Source: Mesorhizobium sp. B4-1-3 | Lineage (GTDB): Bacteria > Pseudomonadota > Alphaproteobacteria > Rhizobiales > Rhizobiaceae | Reading direction: 5' to 3' | Assembly (NCBI RefSeq): GCF_006439355.1 | Contig: NZ_VFTG01000003.1 | Coordinates: 62,001 to 126,000, forward strand | DNA: 64,000 nucleotides | Part shown: in pieces, positions 34,773 through 44,715 of the stretch | Numbering within the stretch: the first letter of the stretch is position 1 | How the letters are laid out: each line of letters starts with the position of its first letter | Position numbers and translations under genes: made by a program | The notes under the pieces: generated by a model | The model's input: the letters and a program-made list of their open reading frames with translations, nothing else | Told to the model about the DNA's origin: nothing | The model's database searches: none

Positions 34773-35231
34773 ATGTCGGCACTGCAATTCCCAAAAGCTC
34801 CGTCTGACAAGAAAGCGCTGGAGGAAGGCTCCGTCCTTTCTCCGCGCTTCGACCCTGCGGGCCTGGTCACCGTCGTCGTCACCGATGCGGCCGACGGAAT
34901 GCTTTTGATGGTCGCGCACATGAATGCCGAGGCGCTGGCGCTTACGTTGGAGACCGGCATCGCCCACTACTGGTCGCGCTCACGCAACGCGCTGTGGAAG
35001 AAGGGCGAGACCTCCGGCAATTTCCAGCACGTCGTCGAGATGCGCACGGATTGTGACCAGGACGCGATATGGTTGCGCGTCAAAGTGTTGGGCCACGACG
35101 CAACCTGCCACACCGGACGGCGTTCTTGTTTTTATCGGACGGTGGGGCTCAGCGACGGCAAGGCGATGCTTGCCGGCGACGGCAGCAGGCCGCTGTTCGA
35201 TGCGAACCAGACGTATCTGAAGCTGGTGTGA
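34773..35231 (+). CDS. hisI: Phosphoribosyl-AMP cyclohydrolase
   Basis: About 152 residues. Hallmarks are [75 protein letters not shown] and [11 protein letters not shown], covering the zinc and magnesium ligands. It opens the purine ring of phosphoribosyl-AMP in histidine synthesis. It is the stand-alone HisI form without a HisE domain. The ATG at 34773 avoids the upstream palindromic repeat; 34746 is the alternative. Confidence 0.94.
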   Translation: MSALQFPKAPSDKKALEEGSVLSPRFDPAGLVTVVVTDAADGMLLMVAHMNAEALALTLETGIAHYWSRSRNALWKKGETSGNFQHVVEMRTDCDQDAIWLRVKVLGHDATCHTGRRSCFYRTVGLSDGKAMLAGDGSRPLFDANQTYLKLV

Positions 35232-35312
35232 ACCATTCGATATTCACAAACCACTCAGATTCACTATTCTCAAATATCCTTTTGGTAGAAGGGATATGGG
35301 ACAAGGGAGATC

Positions 35313-36281
35313 ATGATGCTCGAATGGGCGTCATTGCGCAGCAGACCTGACGTTCGGGAGGCCAATGGCCCGGCATCGTCCGGCGGCGCATCTGACCCGA
35401 AGTCTCAGAAGACAATCGGCATTTCGCTGGCGCTCGGCGGCGGTTGTGCCAGGGGCTGGGCCCATATCGGTGTGCTGCGCGCGCTCGACGAGGCCGGCAT
35501 CGAAGTATCGATGATCGCCGGCACCTCGATCGGCGCGTTGGTCGGCGGCTGCTACCTTGCCGGCAAGCTGGACGAGTTGGAGGAGTTTGCCCGAAGCCTG
35601 ACCAAGCGGCGCATCTTCGGCCTTCTTGATCTCAATCTGCGCGGCAGCGGTCTGTTCGGCGGCATGAAGCTCGACGCGCGGCTGCGCGAGCATCTGGCCA
35701 GCGTCCGCTTCGAGAACTTGTCAAAGCCCTTTGTCGCCGTCACTTCAGAAATTCGCACCGGCCATGAGATTTGGCTGTCGAATGGCTCCCTGATCACCGC
35801 CATGCGCGCCTCATACGCGCTGCCGGGCGTCTTCGAGCCGGTGAACTGCAACGGCCGCATCCTGGTCGACGGCGCGCTGGTCAATCCGGTGCCTGTGTCG
35901 GTCTGCCGCGCCTATGAGCAGCCGCTCGTCGTCGCGGTCAACCTGCACTATGACCTGTTCGGCCGCGCCGCCGTGATAAAGCACAGCGCCGGTGAGCTGG
36001 TCGTGGAGAATGACGCGCCGAGACTCGGCCAGGCCGAGCATCAGGCCCATCATACCCGTCTTGGCATCACCGGCGTGATGGTCGAGGCGTTCAACATCAT
36101 CCAGGACCGGATTTCGCGCGCCAGGCTGGCCGGCGACCCGCCGGACATGTCGCTGCAGCCGAAACTCAGCCATATCGGCCTGACCGAATTCCACCGCGCC
36201 GACGAGGCGATCAGCATCGGGTACCAGACGACGAAGGCGCAGATCAGCGAACTGACCCGGCTGCAGTCCGTTCTGGTGTGA
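35313..36281 (+). CDS. Patatin-like phospholipase family protein
   Basis: 322 residues with the patatin/RssA fold. The oxyanion loop is ISLALGGGCARGWAHIGVLRAL, the nucleophile elbow GTSIGALVGG (G-x-S-x-G) with the active serine near residue 74, and the catalytic Asp motif DGALVNPVPVSVC follows. A 35-residue disordered N-terminal extension precedes the domain. GGGAG 3-6 bp before ATG 35313/35316 supports the start. It probably hydrolyses acyl esters of membrane lipids. It is convergent with recJ across a large inverted repeat. Confidence 0.92.
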   Translation: MMLEWASLRSRPDVREANGPASSGGASDPKSQKTIGISLALGGGCARGWAHIGVLRALDEAGIEVSMIAGTSIGALVGGCYLAGKLDELEEFARSLTKRRIFGLLDLNLRGSGLFGGMKLDARLREHLASVRFENLSKPFVAVTSEIRTGHEIWLSNGSLITAMRASYALPGVFEPVNCNGRILVDGALVNPVPVSVCRAYEQPLVVAVNLHYDLFGRAAVIKHSAGELVVENDAPRLGQAEHQAHHTRLGITGVMVEAFNIIQDRISRARLAGDPPDMSLQPKLSHIGLTEFHRADEAISIGYQTTKAQISELTRLQSVLV

Positions 36282-36300
36282 TCCCGGTTGGGCACCACTC

Positions 36301-36446
36301 TAAGGTGTGTTGATATTCAGGTCAGGCCGGTCTGCAAATGGCGGGTGCCGAGAACCGGAGCGGAGCGTACTTTTCGTACGTAAGCACCGGAAGCGCAGGA
36401 AGCCGCCATTTGCAGACCGGCCTGACCTGAATCTCAACACACCTTA
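36301..36446. repeat. Large cruciform: 44-bp inverted arms between patatin gene and recJ
   Basis: The left arm (36301-36344, TAAGGTGTGTTGATATTCAG ... AAATGGCGG) and right arm (36403-36446) are complementary with one mismatch. The 58-bp middle contains a nested CGTAC-TTTT-CGTACG hairpin. The right arm includes the recJ stop codon. It probably terminates transcription from both convergent genes. Confidence 0.9.
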
Positions 36447-38228
36447 AGCCAGTGCCGCATCGCTGATGCGGAACTGCACCGTGCGGTTGCCATTCCAGTA
36501 ATTGCCCGACAACGAACCGGCGATATGCACGGTCCTGCCCCTGTTTTTGAACAGGAATTCGCCGAGCACTGTGTCGACGGCACGGAACGCTATGGCTTGG
36601 ATGTTGCCGCCGCTTTGCGACTGCAGGTCCACCCGGATGTGGTTGGTGCCGATCGCGCGCGCGTCGGCCAGCCGGTGGCGCGGCAGCACGAACACCGGCG
36701 CGATGTGCCCGGCCCCGAACGGCCCGGCTTTCTCAAGCGCGTCGAGCAGCGCGATCGTGGCGCCCTCGGCGGCCAGGGCGCCGTCGATCGCCAGGCTTTC
36801 CTCGTTCTGCAGCCTGAACACGTCGGCCGCGGCGCGCTCCTCGAAGAAGGCGCGCAACGCGCCGAGCTTGGCGCGCTCGACGGTGATGCCGGCGGCCATC
36901 GCGTGGCCGCCGCCCTTGACGATCAGCCCGGCGGCGGCCGCCTCGCGCACCAGCCGGCCGAGATCGAAGCCGGTCACCGAACGGCCGGAGCCCGTGCCGA
37001 TGCCGGTCGAATTGAAGGCGATGGCGAAGGCCGGCCGGCGCGCGTAGTCCTTGAGCCGCGAGGCGATCAGCCCGACAATGCCCGGATGCCAGCTGCCGCT
37101 GGCCGTAACGATGACGGCCGGACCGTTACCACCGGCAAGCTCGGCATCGGCCTCGGCGCGCGCCTGCGCCAGCATCTCCTGCTCCATCTGCTGCCGTTCC
37201 TGGTTCAGCCGGTCGAGCGTCTCGGCGATGCTTGCCGCCTCGACGGGATCATCGGTGGCCAAGAGCCGGCTGCCGAGCGCGGCATCGCCGATGCGGCCGC
37301 CGGCATTGATGCGCGGCCCGATCAGGAAGGAGAGATGGAAGGTGTTGATCGGCTCGCCGATGCGCGAGACCCGCGCCAACGCCGCCAGCCCCTCATTCTT
37401 CTGCTGGCGCAACACCTGCAATCCCTTGACGACGAAGGCGCGGTTGACGCCGGTGAGCGGGACCACGTCGCAGACCGTCGCCAGGGCGACGAGGTCGAGC
37501 AGCGAAAGCAGGTCGACCGGCGCAGCGTTCGGCAGCCTTTCGCGCAGCACCTTGGCCGTCTGGACAAGGCACAGGAAAACGACGCCGGCGGCGCACAGAT
37601 GTCCCTGCCCCGACAGGTCGTCCTCGCGATTGGGATTGACCACGGCCGCCGCCGGCGGCAGCGGACCGCCGACCTGGTGATGATCGAGCACCACGACATC
37701 GGCGCCGGCCTCCGTAGCGGCCTCGATCGAGGTCGCGCTGTTGGTGCCACAATCGACGGTGACGATCAGCTTCGCGCCGCGCGAGATCAGCTCCCGCATC
37801 GCTTCCGGATTGGGCCCATAGCCTTCGAAGATGCGATCCGGGATATAGATTTCGGCCGGTACGCAAAAATGCGTGAGGAAGCGTTTCAGGAGTGCCGATG
37901 AGGCGGCGCCGTCGACGTCATAGTCGCCGAAGATCGCCACCTTCTCGCGCGCGACGATCGCGTCGGCCAGCCGCGCCGCCGCTTTCTCCATGTCGGTCAG
38001 CGATGCGGGATTCGGCAGAAGCTCTCGGATGGTCGGATCGAGGAAGCGCCCGGTCTGTTCGACGCTGACGCCGCGCCCGGCGAGCACCCGCGCCACGATG
38101 TCCGGCACACCGTGGCCTTGCGCGATGGCCAATGCGGCCATGTCCTGCCGCTCGGTCAGCCGGTGCTCCCAGGAAACACCCGTCGCCGACTGCCTGACAT
38201 CAAGGAAGAACCGTTTTTCGCCCGTCAT
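36444..38228 (-). CDS. recJ: Single-stranded-DNA-specific exonuclease RecJ
   Basis: About 594 residues. DHH phosphoesterase motifs are IFGDYDVDGAASSALLKRFLTHF, VTVDCGTNS, VVLDHHQVGGPLPPAAAVVNPNR and the DHHA1 motif VKGGGHAMAAGITVERAKLGALRAFFEE. The connecting helix IGPRINAGGRIGDAALGSRLLATDDPVEA and a C-terminal OB-like domain ending VQFRISDAALA complete it. RecJ degrades 5' single strands in recombination and mismatch repair. The ATG at 38228 is chosen; an in-frame GTG at 38246 would add six residues. It lies downstream of glpX on the same strand. Confidence 0.95.
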   Translation of the reverse strand: MTGEKRFFLDVRQSATGVSWEHRLTERQDMAALAIAQGHGVPDIVARVLAGRGVSVEQTGRFLDPTIRELLPNPASLTDMEKAAARLADAIVAREKVAIFGDYDVDGAASSALLKRFLTHFCVPAEIYIPDRIFEGYGPNPEAMRELISRGAKLIVTVDCGTNSATSIEAATEAGADVVVLDHHQVGGPLPPAAAVVNPNREDDLSGQGHLCAAGVVFLCLVQTAKVLRERLPNAAPVDLLSLLDLVALATVCDVVPLTGVNRAFVVKGLQVLRQQKNEGLAALARVSRIGEPINTFHLSFLIGPRINAGGRIGDAALGSRLLATDDPVEAASIAETLDRLNQERQQMEQEMLAQARAEADAELAGGNGPAVIVTASGSWHPGIVGLIASRLKDYARRPAFAIAFNSTGIGTGSGRSVTGFDLGRLVREAAAAGLIVKGGGHAMAAGITVERAKLGALRAFFEERAAADVFRLQNEESLAIDGALAAEGATIALLDALEKAGPFGAGHIAPVFVLPRHRLADARAIGTNHIRVDLQSQSGGNIQAIAFRAVDTVLGEFLFKNRGRTVHIAGSLSGNYWNGNRTVQFRISDAALA

Positions 38229-38364
38229 GCGACGCGCCGTCTGCACATCATTGCTGCGCAGATATCAACATGCGACGTCGAGGGCAATTCGGCGCAGGCG
38301 AGCAATCCGGGGAAAAGTGTGGATGGGCTTTCCCCGGAACGCCGTCGTGACGCTCAAGACGAGG

Positions 38365-39348
38365 TCAAAACTTGTCCAAGTCCTGGTGGCGCGCCTTGAT
38401 CTCGCGCACCGTGCGCGAGGACGAGCGCAGCACGATGGTGTGGGTGGTGATGAAGGTGTGGCCGAACTTGACACCGTCGAGCAGATTGCCGTCGGTGACG
38501 CCGGTCGCCGCGAACAGCACGTCGCCACGCGCCATGTCCTGCGCGCGGTAGACCCGCTTCGGATCGGAAATACCCATCTTCTCGGCCCGCGCCTGCTTTT
38601 CCGGCGTGTCGAGGATCAGCCGGCCCTGCATCTGCCCGCCGGTGCAGCGCAGTGCGGCCGCTGCCAGCACCCCCTCCGGCGCGCCGCCGGTGCCGAGATA
38701 GATGTCGATGCCGGTCTCGTCCGGATCGGTGGTGTGGATGACGCCCGCGACATCGCCGTCGCCGATCAGCCGGATCGCGGCGCCCGTGGCGCGCACGGCG
38801 TCGATCAGCTTGGCGTGACGCGGCCGGTCGAGGATGCATGCGGTGATGTCGGAAACCGCCACGCCCTTGGCCCCAGCCAGATTGGCGAGGTTTTCCGCCG
38901 GCGAGGCGTCGATGTCGATCAGGCCTTCCGCATAGCCGGGGCCGATGGCGATCTTGTCCATATAGACGTCGGGCGCGAAGAGCAGGCTGCCCTTTTCCGC
39001 GATCGCGATGACGGCAAGTGCGTTGGGCAGGTTCTTGGCGCAGATCGTCGTGCCCTCGAGCGGATCGAGCGCGATGTCGACGGCCGGGCCTTTGCCGGTG
39101 CCGACCTCCTCGCCGATATAGAGCATCGGCGCCTCGTCGCGCTCGCCCTCGCCGATCACCACCGTGCCCTTGATGGCGAGGCGATTGAGCTCCTGACGCA
39201 TGGCATCGACCGCCACCTGATCGGCGGCCTTCTCGTCGCCCCGCCCGCGCAGCCTGGCGGCCGCGACGGCGGCCCGCTCGGTCACGCGCACGACTTCCAT
39301 CGTAAGGATCCGGTCGAGACCAGCGGCGATGTTCTGGGCGATGTTCAT
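38365..39348 (-). CDS. glpX: Class II fructose-1,6-bisphosphatase
   Basis: 327 residues starting MNIAQNIAAGLDRILTMEVVRVTERAAVAAARLRGRGDEKAAD. Family motifs are GTVVIGEGERDEAPMLYIGEEVGTG, VDIALDPLEGTTICAKNLPNALAVIA, and DIYLGTGGAPEGVLAAAALRCTGGQMQGRL. It dephosphorylates fructose-1,6-bisphosphate in gluconeogenesis. The ATG at 39348 is preceded by GAGGA 9 bp away. The hom-glpX-recJ order on one strand, with gaps of about 120-185 bp, is typical for rhizobia. Confidence 0.95.
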   Translation of the reverse strand: MNIAQNIAAGLDRILTMEVVRVTERAAVAAARLRGRGDEKAADQVAVDAMRQELNRLAIKGTVVIGEGERDEAPMLYIGEEVGTGKGPAVDIALDPLEGTTICAKNLPNALAVIAIAEKGSLLFAPDVYMDKIAIGPGYAEGLIDIDASPAENLANLAGAKGVAVSDITACILDRPRHAKLIDAVRATGAAIRLIGDGDVAGVIHTTDPDETGIDIYLGTGGAPEGVLAAAALRCTGGQMQGRLILDTPEKQARAEKMGISDPKRVYRAQDMARGDVLFAATGVTDGNLLDGVKFGHTFITTHTIVLRSSSRTVREIKARHQDLDKF

Positions 39349-39533
39349 GGATGGGCATTCCTCGTTGTCTGTTTGCGTCGAGCAATCCCAGAACGGTCGA
39401 GCGCCGGAATTGCTCCGCCTCCCGCCAGAGGCGGACTTCTTCTGGCAAAGCTCCATGACAACGGCAAGACTTGGCCCGTCATTTTTCGAAATGACAGCAA
39501 AATCAATCGATTGAAGACGAAATCGAACCTGGC

Positions 39534-40847
39534 TTATTCCGCCCGCTCGATGCGGATCACCTGCGGTTTGTCGGTCAGATGGCCATCCTTGGTGATGCCT
39601 TCGACAGCTTTCCGCACCGCAGCTTCCGTCGTCTCGTGCGTGACGAGGATCACCGTCTTCTGCGCCTGGGCTTCCGCGCTGGCCGCCTGCTGGACGATCG
39701 ATTCCAGCGAGATGTCGTTGTCGGCCATGCGCTTGGCGATGGCCGCGAAGACGCCGGTTCGGTCATGCACGGTCAGCCGGATGAAATAGCCGCCAGCATG
39801 GCTGCGCATCCGCGCCTTCTTATAGGGTTTCAGCTCCTTCGCCGGCCAGCCGAACACCGGAGCGTGCTGGAACCCGGGCCGGCTCTTGGCGATATCGGCG
39901 ATGTCGCCGATCACAGCCGACGCCGTGGCGTTGCCGCCGGCGCCGGGGCCGGAAAGCAGAAGCTCGCCCAGGATGTCGGTCTCGATCGCCACCGCATTGG
40001 TCACGCCATGCACCTGCGCGATGACCGAAGCCGTCGGAACCATGGTCGGGTGCACGCGCTGCTCGATGCCGCTGTCGGTGCGCTGGGCGACGCCGAGCAG
40101 CTTGATGCGGTAGCCGAGATCGGCCGCCGCCCGGATATCGGCCTGGGTGATGTTGGAGATGCCTTCCATATAGATGTCGTTGGCGGCGATCTTCGTCCCA
40201 AACGCAAGGCTGGTCAGGATCGACAATTTGTGCGCCGTGTCGTGACCTTCGATGTCGAAGGTCGGATCGGCCTCGGCGTAGCCCAGCCGCTGCGCGTCCT
40301 TCAGGCACGCGTCGAAGGAAATGCCCTCCGCCTCCATCCGGGTTAGGATGTAGTTGCAGGTGCCGTTGAGGATGCCGAAGACACGCGTCACCGCGTTGCC
40401 TGCCATCGCCTCGCGCATGGTCTTGATGACCGGGATGCCGCCGGCCACCGCCGCCTCGTAATTGAGCAGCACGCCCTTCTTCTCGGCGATCTCGGCAAGC
40501 GCCACGCCATGCTTGGCAAGCAGTGCCTTGTTGGCGGTGACGACGTGGCGCCCGGCCTCGAGCGCCGCCTTCACCGAGAGCCGCGCCGGCCCCTCGTCGC
40601 CGCCGATCAGTTCGACGAAGACATCGATGTCCGCTTTTTCAGCCAGCTTGACGGGATCGTCGAACCACTTCGCGGCGCTCAGATCGATGCCGCGGTCGCG
40701 CTTCGGGTCGCGCGCAGAAACAGCCGTCACGACGATGTCGCGGCCACACTGGCGGGTGAGTTCGGCCGCCTTGTCGCGCAGCACGCGCGCCACCGAGGCG
40801 CCGACCGTGCCGAGGCCGGCAATTCCAACACGCAACGCTTCAGCCAT
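39534..40847 (-). CDS. hom: Homoserine dehydrogenase
   Basis: 437 residues. The N-terminal NAD(P)-binding motif is VGIAGLGTVGASVARVL. The substrate region has FVELIGGDEGPARLSVKAALEAGRHVVTANKALLAKHG and RVFGILNGTCNYILTRME. A C-terminal ACT domain (FIRLTVHDRTGVFAAIAKRMADNDISLESIVQQ) suggests threonine feedback. It reduces aspartate semialdehyde to homoserine, the precursor used by metZ elsewhere in the window. It lies 41 bp downstream of the aminotransferase gene and is likely cotranscribed. Confidence 0.96.
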   Translation of the reverse strand: MAEALRVGIAGLGTVGASVARVLRDKAAELTRQCGRDIVVTAVSARDPKRDRGIDLSAAKWFDDPVKLAEKADIDVFVELIGGDEGPARLSVKAALEAGRHVVTANKALLAKHGVALAEIAEKKGVLLNYEAAVAGGIPVIKTMREAMAGNAVTRVFGILNGTCNYILTRMEAEGISFDACLKDAQRLGYAEADPTFDIEGHDTAHKLSILTSLAFGTKIAANDIYMEGISNITQADIRAAADLGYRIKLLGVAQRTDSGIEQRVHPTMVPTASVIAQVHGVTNAVAIETDILGELLLSGPGAGGNATASAVIGDIADIAKSRPGFQHAPVFGWPAKELKPYKKARMRSHAGGYFIRLTVHDRTGVFAAIAKRMADNDISLESIVQQAASAEAQAQKTVILVTHETTEAAVRKAVEGITKDGHLTDKPQVIRIERAE

Positions 40848-40888
40848 GTCCGGCGACGCCCCTCAAATTCAACAAATGTCCGGCTAGT

Positions 40889-42106
40889 TCAGCGGCGCGC
40901 GGCGAGCGGCACCACATTGTTGGGCTGCTTGGCGGTGGTCGCCAGGAATTTCTTGATGTTGCGCGCCGCCTGGCGGATGCGGTGCTCGTTCTCGACCAGG
41001 GCGACGCGCACATAGTCGTCGCCATGCTCGCCGAAGCCTATGCCCGGCGCCACCGCGACATCCGCATGCTCGATGAGCAGCTTAGAGAATTCGAGTGAGC
41101 CAAGCTGGCGGAACTGCTCGGGGATGGGCGCCCAGGCGAACATCGAGGCGGCGGGCGCGGGAATGGTCCAGCCAGCGCGACTGAAGGAATCGACCATCAC
41201 GTCGCGCCGCTTGTGGTAGACCTCGCGCACCTCCTCGATCTCGGCGCCGTCGCCGTTCAGCGCATGCGCCGCCGCCACCTGGATCGGCGTGAAGGCGCCA
41301 TAGTCGAGGTAGGACTTCACCCGCGTCAGCGCCGAAATCAGCCGCTCGTTGCCCACCGCGAAGCCCATGCGCCATCCGGGCATGGAGAAGGTCTTCGACA
41401 TCGAGGTGAACTCGACGCACACATCCATCGCGCCCGGCACCTGCAGCACCGAGGGTGGCGGGTTGCCGTCGAAATAGATCTCCGAATAGGCAAGATCGGA
41501 CAGAATGATGATGTCGTTCTTCTTCGCGAAGGCGACCACGTCCTTGTAGAAGTCGAGCGAGGCGACCAGTGCCGTCGGGTTCGACGGGTAATTGAGGATC
41601 AGCGCCAGCGGTTTCGGGATCGAGTGGCGGATGCCGCGCTCGACCGCCGGGATGAAGCCGTCATCGGGCTCGACCTGCAGCGATCGTATGACGCCGCCCG
41701 ACATGATGAAGCCGAAGGCATGGATCGGATAGGTCGGGTTCGGGCAAAGGATGACGTCGCCCGGCGCGGTGATCGCCTGCGCCATGTTGGCGAAGCCCTC
41801 CTTCGAGCCGAGTGTGGCCACCACTTGCGTGTCGGGGTTGAGCTTCACGCCGAAGCGGCGCTGATAATAGGCAGCCTGGGCGCGGCGTAGGCCCGGAATG
41901 CCGCGCGAGGAGGAATAACGATGCGTGCGCGGATCGCGCACCACTTCGCACAATTTGTCGACGATGGCCTTCGGTGTCGGCAGGTCCGGATTGCCCATGC
42001 CAAGGTCGATGATGTCGGCGCCGTGCGAACGGGCGCTGGCCTTCAGCCGGTTGACCTGCTCGAACACGTAAGGCGGAAGCCGGCGGACCTTGTGAAATTC
42101 TTCCAT
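40889..42106 (-). CDS. Class I/II PLP aminotransferase (LL-diaminopimelate/alanine type)
   Basis: 405 residues of aminotransferase fold type I. Motifs are IIDLGMGNPDLPTPKAIVDKL, RYSSSRGIPGLRRAQAAYY, GSKEGFANMAQAI, NYPSNPTA, ILSDLAYSEIYFDG and the PLP-lysine motif SMSKTFSMPGWRMGF. The start MEEFHKVRRLPPYVFEQVNRLK matches the AlaC/DapL-like group always found before hom in rhizobia. Whether it makes alanine or acts on LL-diaminopimelate cannot be decided from sequence. It forms an operon with hom. Confidence 0.9.
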   Translation of the reverse strand: MEEFHKVRRLPPYVFEQVNRLKASARSHGADIIDLGMGNPDLPTPKAIVDKLCEVVRDPRTHRYSSSRGIPGLRRAQAAYYQRRFGVKLNPDTQVVATLGSKEGFANMAQAITAPGDVILCPNPTYPIHAFGFIMSGGVIRSLQVEPDDGFIPAVERGIRHSIPKPLALILNYPSNPTALVASLDFYKDVVAFAKKNDIIILSDLAYSEIYFDGNPPPSVLQVPGAMDVCVEFTSMSKTFSMPGWRMGFAVGNERLISALTRVKSYLDYGAFTPIQVAAAHALNGDGAEIEEVREVYHKRRDVMVDSFSRAGWTIPAPAASMFAWAPIPEQFRQLGSLEFSKLLIEHADVAVAPGIGFGEHGDDYVRVALVENEHRIRQAARNIKKFLATTAKQPNNVVPLAARR

Positions 42107-42153
42107 TTCAGTTCCAGACGATCGATGGGGCGCGTTGGGCGCGCGATATAAAC

Positions 42154-42561
42154 CTAATTGCAGTTAGGGTCGAGGGTCGGGTCGCATTTGCCCTCGATCT
42201 GCTTCAGCGTATCGTCGCCATGCGTCTTGGCGAGCGTCTTCAGCGCCGCGGAATTCGTCGGCGCCTTGACGCTGCCGCCCTTGGCAAGCTGCGCCTGCTG
42301 CTCGGCCTTGAGCCGGGCGAGGTTCGCCGCGGTCTCCTCCTTGGTGAACTGCTTGGCGGCCACCGGCGGCGGGATGTTGAGGTTGGGATAGGACCCGGTG
42401 TCCTTAGGACCTTCGGTGAGGGCCGTCGGCGCCGCATTGTTTGGGCTGGTGCTGGTGCAGCCGCCGGCGGGCAACAGCACACCGATCAGCCCCGCCATGG
42501 CGGCCATGCGGCAAATCGAACCCGGCCTGAGAAAAAAAGTCCCGCCAACATTAATCGTCAT
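42154..42561 (-). CDS. Small predicted lipoprotein
   Basis: 135 residues. A lipobox occurs in MAAMAGLIGVLLPAGGCTSTSP, with the acylated Cys near residue 35. A translation start at an inner Met (MAAMAGL) would give a normal-length signal peptide. The mature part has a flexible Pro/Asn region, a short helix FTKEETAANLARLKAEQQAQLAKGG and a conserved end KTHGDDTLKQIEGKCDPTLDPNCN. The family is found in rhizobia with unknown function. It lies upstream of the aminotransferase-hom operon and divergent from phaC. Confidence 0.8.
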   Translation of the reverse strand: MTINVGGTFFLRPGSICRMAAMAGLIGVLLPAGGCTSTSPNNAAPTALTEGPKDTGSYPNLNIPPPVAAKQFTKEETAANLARLKAEQQAQLAKGGSVKAPTNSAALKTLAKTHGDDTLKQIEGKCDPTLDPNCN

Positions 42562-42658
42562 ATTGTTTTCCTGGCAGCCGGGTTACAGCGAATTGGACCC
42601 GGTCAGATGTCCCATGGTAATATGTCAAGAAAACGCTCCGGGAGGAACCCCGCGCACC

Positions 42659-44494
42659 ATGTCCAAAGCTCCCGATTCGGACAAAGCGGAAAATGGCGGA
42701 CCTTCGGCCATCGAGCAATATCTGGTGAAGGATCCCGAGCGTTTTGCCTTGAACATGGCCCGCATGATCGAGCAGGCCGGCAAGGCGGCTTCCGCCTGGA
42801 CCGAACCGCGCGAGAAGGGTGAGGTACGCGATCATGTCGCCGAACCCGTGGTCGACATGGTCAAGACCTTCTCCAAGCTCTCGGAATACTGGTTGGGCGA
42901 TCCGCAGCGCGCCCTCGAAGCGCAGACGCGACTCTTCGCCGGCTATATGACGGTCTGGGCGAACGCCATCCAGAAGGTCAATCCCAACGCCGAGGCGCCG
43001 CAGGACGCAGTTCAGCCCGAGCGCGGCGACAAGCGCTTCCAAGATCCGGAATGGGGCCGCAACGCCTTCTTCGATTTCCTGAAGCAGGCCTATCTCGTCA
43101 CCTCGCGCTGGGCGAACGAGCTCGTCGAGCACGCCGAGGGCCTGGACGAGCACACCCGCCACAAGGCGAGCTTCTACGTCAAGCAGGTGTCGAACGCGAT
43201 CGCGCCGTCGAACTTCATCCTGACCAATCCGGAGCTGTTCCGCGAAACGGTCGCCTCGAACGGCGAGAACCTGGTGCGCGGCATGAAGATGCTGGCCGAG
43301 GACATCGCCGCCGGCCGTGGCGATCTGAAGCTGCGCCAGGCCGACTACACGCCCTTCGAAATCGGCAAGAACATTGCCACCACGCCCGGCAGGGTCATCG
43401 GTCGCAGCGATGTCGCCGAAATCATCCAATACGATCCGGTGACCGAAACGGTGCTGAAGCGGCCGTTGCTGATCTGCCCGCCATGGATCAACAAATTCTA
43501 TATCCTAGACCTCAACCCGCAGAAATCCTTCATCCGCTGGGCAATCGAACAGGGCCACACGGTCTTCGTCATCTCCTGGATCAATCCGGACGAGCGCCAC
43601 GGCGCCAAGGGCTGGGAGGCCTATATCCGCGAAGGCCTGCAATACGGCCTCGACATGGTGGAAAAGGCCACCGGCGAGAGGGAAGTCAACGCCATCGGCT
43701 ATTGCGTCGGCGGCACGCTCCTGGCTGCCGCGCTGGCGCTGCTGGCACAGGAAGGCGATCACCGCATCAAATCGGCCACCTTCTTCACCACCCAGGTCGA
43801 TTTTACCTATGCCGGCGACCTAAAGGTCTTCGTCGACGAGGACCAGGTCGCCGCCGTCGAGCGCTCGATGAGCGAGAAGGGCTATCTCGAAGGCACCAAG
43901 ATGGCGACCGCCTTCAACATGCTGCGCTCGGGCGACCTGATCTGGCCCTATGTCATCAACAACTACATGCGCGGTAAGGAACCCCTGCCCTTCGACCTGC
44001 TCTACTGGAATTCCGATTCCACGCGCATGGCGGCCGCCAACCACTCCTTCTACCTGCGCAACTGCTATCTCGAGAACAATCTCTCGCGCGGCGTGATGGA
44101 GCTTGCCGGCCGCACGGTGTCGCTGGCCGACATCACGATCCCCGTCTACAACCTCGCCACGAAAGAGGACCACATCGCGCCGGCGCTTTCGGTGTTCCTG
44201 GGATCGCGGTATTTCGGCGGCGATGTCGAGTATGTGATGGCGGGTTCCGGCCACATCGCCGGCGTCGTCAACCCGCCCGCCGCCAAGAAGTACCAGTACT
44301 GGACCGGCGGCAAGCCGGTGGGCGACTTCAACGCGTGGCTTGCGGCCGCGCAGGAGCATCAAGGCTCCTGGTGGACGCACTGGCAGCACTGGATCGAGAA
44401 CCAGGACAACGTCCGCGTGCCCGCGCGCAAACCCGGCAAGCGTATGAAAACCTTGGGAGATGCGCCGGGCACCTATGTCAAGGTGCGTGTGTAA
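42659..44494 (+). CDS. phaC: Class I polyhydroxyalkanoate synthase
   Basis: About 611 residues. The PhaC N-terminal domain (KSRFQDPEW-type KRFQDPEWGRNAFFDFLKQAYLVTSRWANELV) leads into an alpha/beta hydrolase core. The lipase-like box GYCVGG has the catalytic Cys near residue 343. The later catalytic Asp lies in NLATKEDHIAP and the His in VMAGSGHIAGVVNPP. It polymerises (R)-3-hydroxyacyl-CoA into storage polyester. GGGAGGA lies about 13 bp before the ATG at 42659. No phasin, phaA/phaB or phaR gene is in the window. Confidence 0.95.
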   Translation: MSKAPDSDKAENGGPSAIEQYLVKDPERFALNMARMIEQAGKAASAWTEPREKGEVRDHVAEPVVDMVKTFSKLSEYWLGDPQRALEAQTRLFAGYMTVWANAIQKVNPNAEAPQDAVQPERGDKRFQDPEWGRNAFFDFLKQAYLVTSRWANELVEHAEGLDEHTRHKASFYVKQVSNAIAPSNFILTNPELFRETVASNGENLVRGMKMLAEDIAAGRGDLKLRQADYTPFEIGKNIATTPGRVIGRSDVAEIIQYDPVTETVLKRPLLICPPWINKFYILDLNPQKSFIRWAIEQGHTVFVISWINPDERHGAKGWEAYIREGLQYGLDMVEKATGEREVNAIGYCVGGTLLAAALALLAQEGDHRIKSATFFTTQVDFTYAGDLKVFVDEDQVAAVERSMSEKGYLEGTKMATAFNMLRSGDLIWPYVINNYMRGKEPLPFDLLYWNSDSTRMAAANHSFYLRNCYLENNLSRGVMELAGRTVSLADITIPVYNLATKEDHIAPALSVFLGSRYFGGDVEYVMAGSGHIAGVVNPPAAKKYQYWTGGKPVGDFNAWLAAAQEHQGSWWTHWQHWIENQDNVRVPARKPGKRMKTLGDAPGTYVKVRV

Positions 44495-44715
44495 CGGACT
44501 GTAATGTCTGGTGAGTTGACGGGCCACCAAAACAGGGCGAAATGGTGGCGTCAATCGTTCGGCGGCCTCAAATCACCTTCCTACGCAGATTAATTCCGAG
44601 GCTTGCAGATTCGACACATATCCCGTTTCCGGTTGGGAACAGGAGGGTTATCGCGGCGCGGTGCTGGAGTGGCGCGGCGATGACGAACCAACCGGATGCC
44701 GAGGGGGAATTTATT

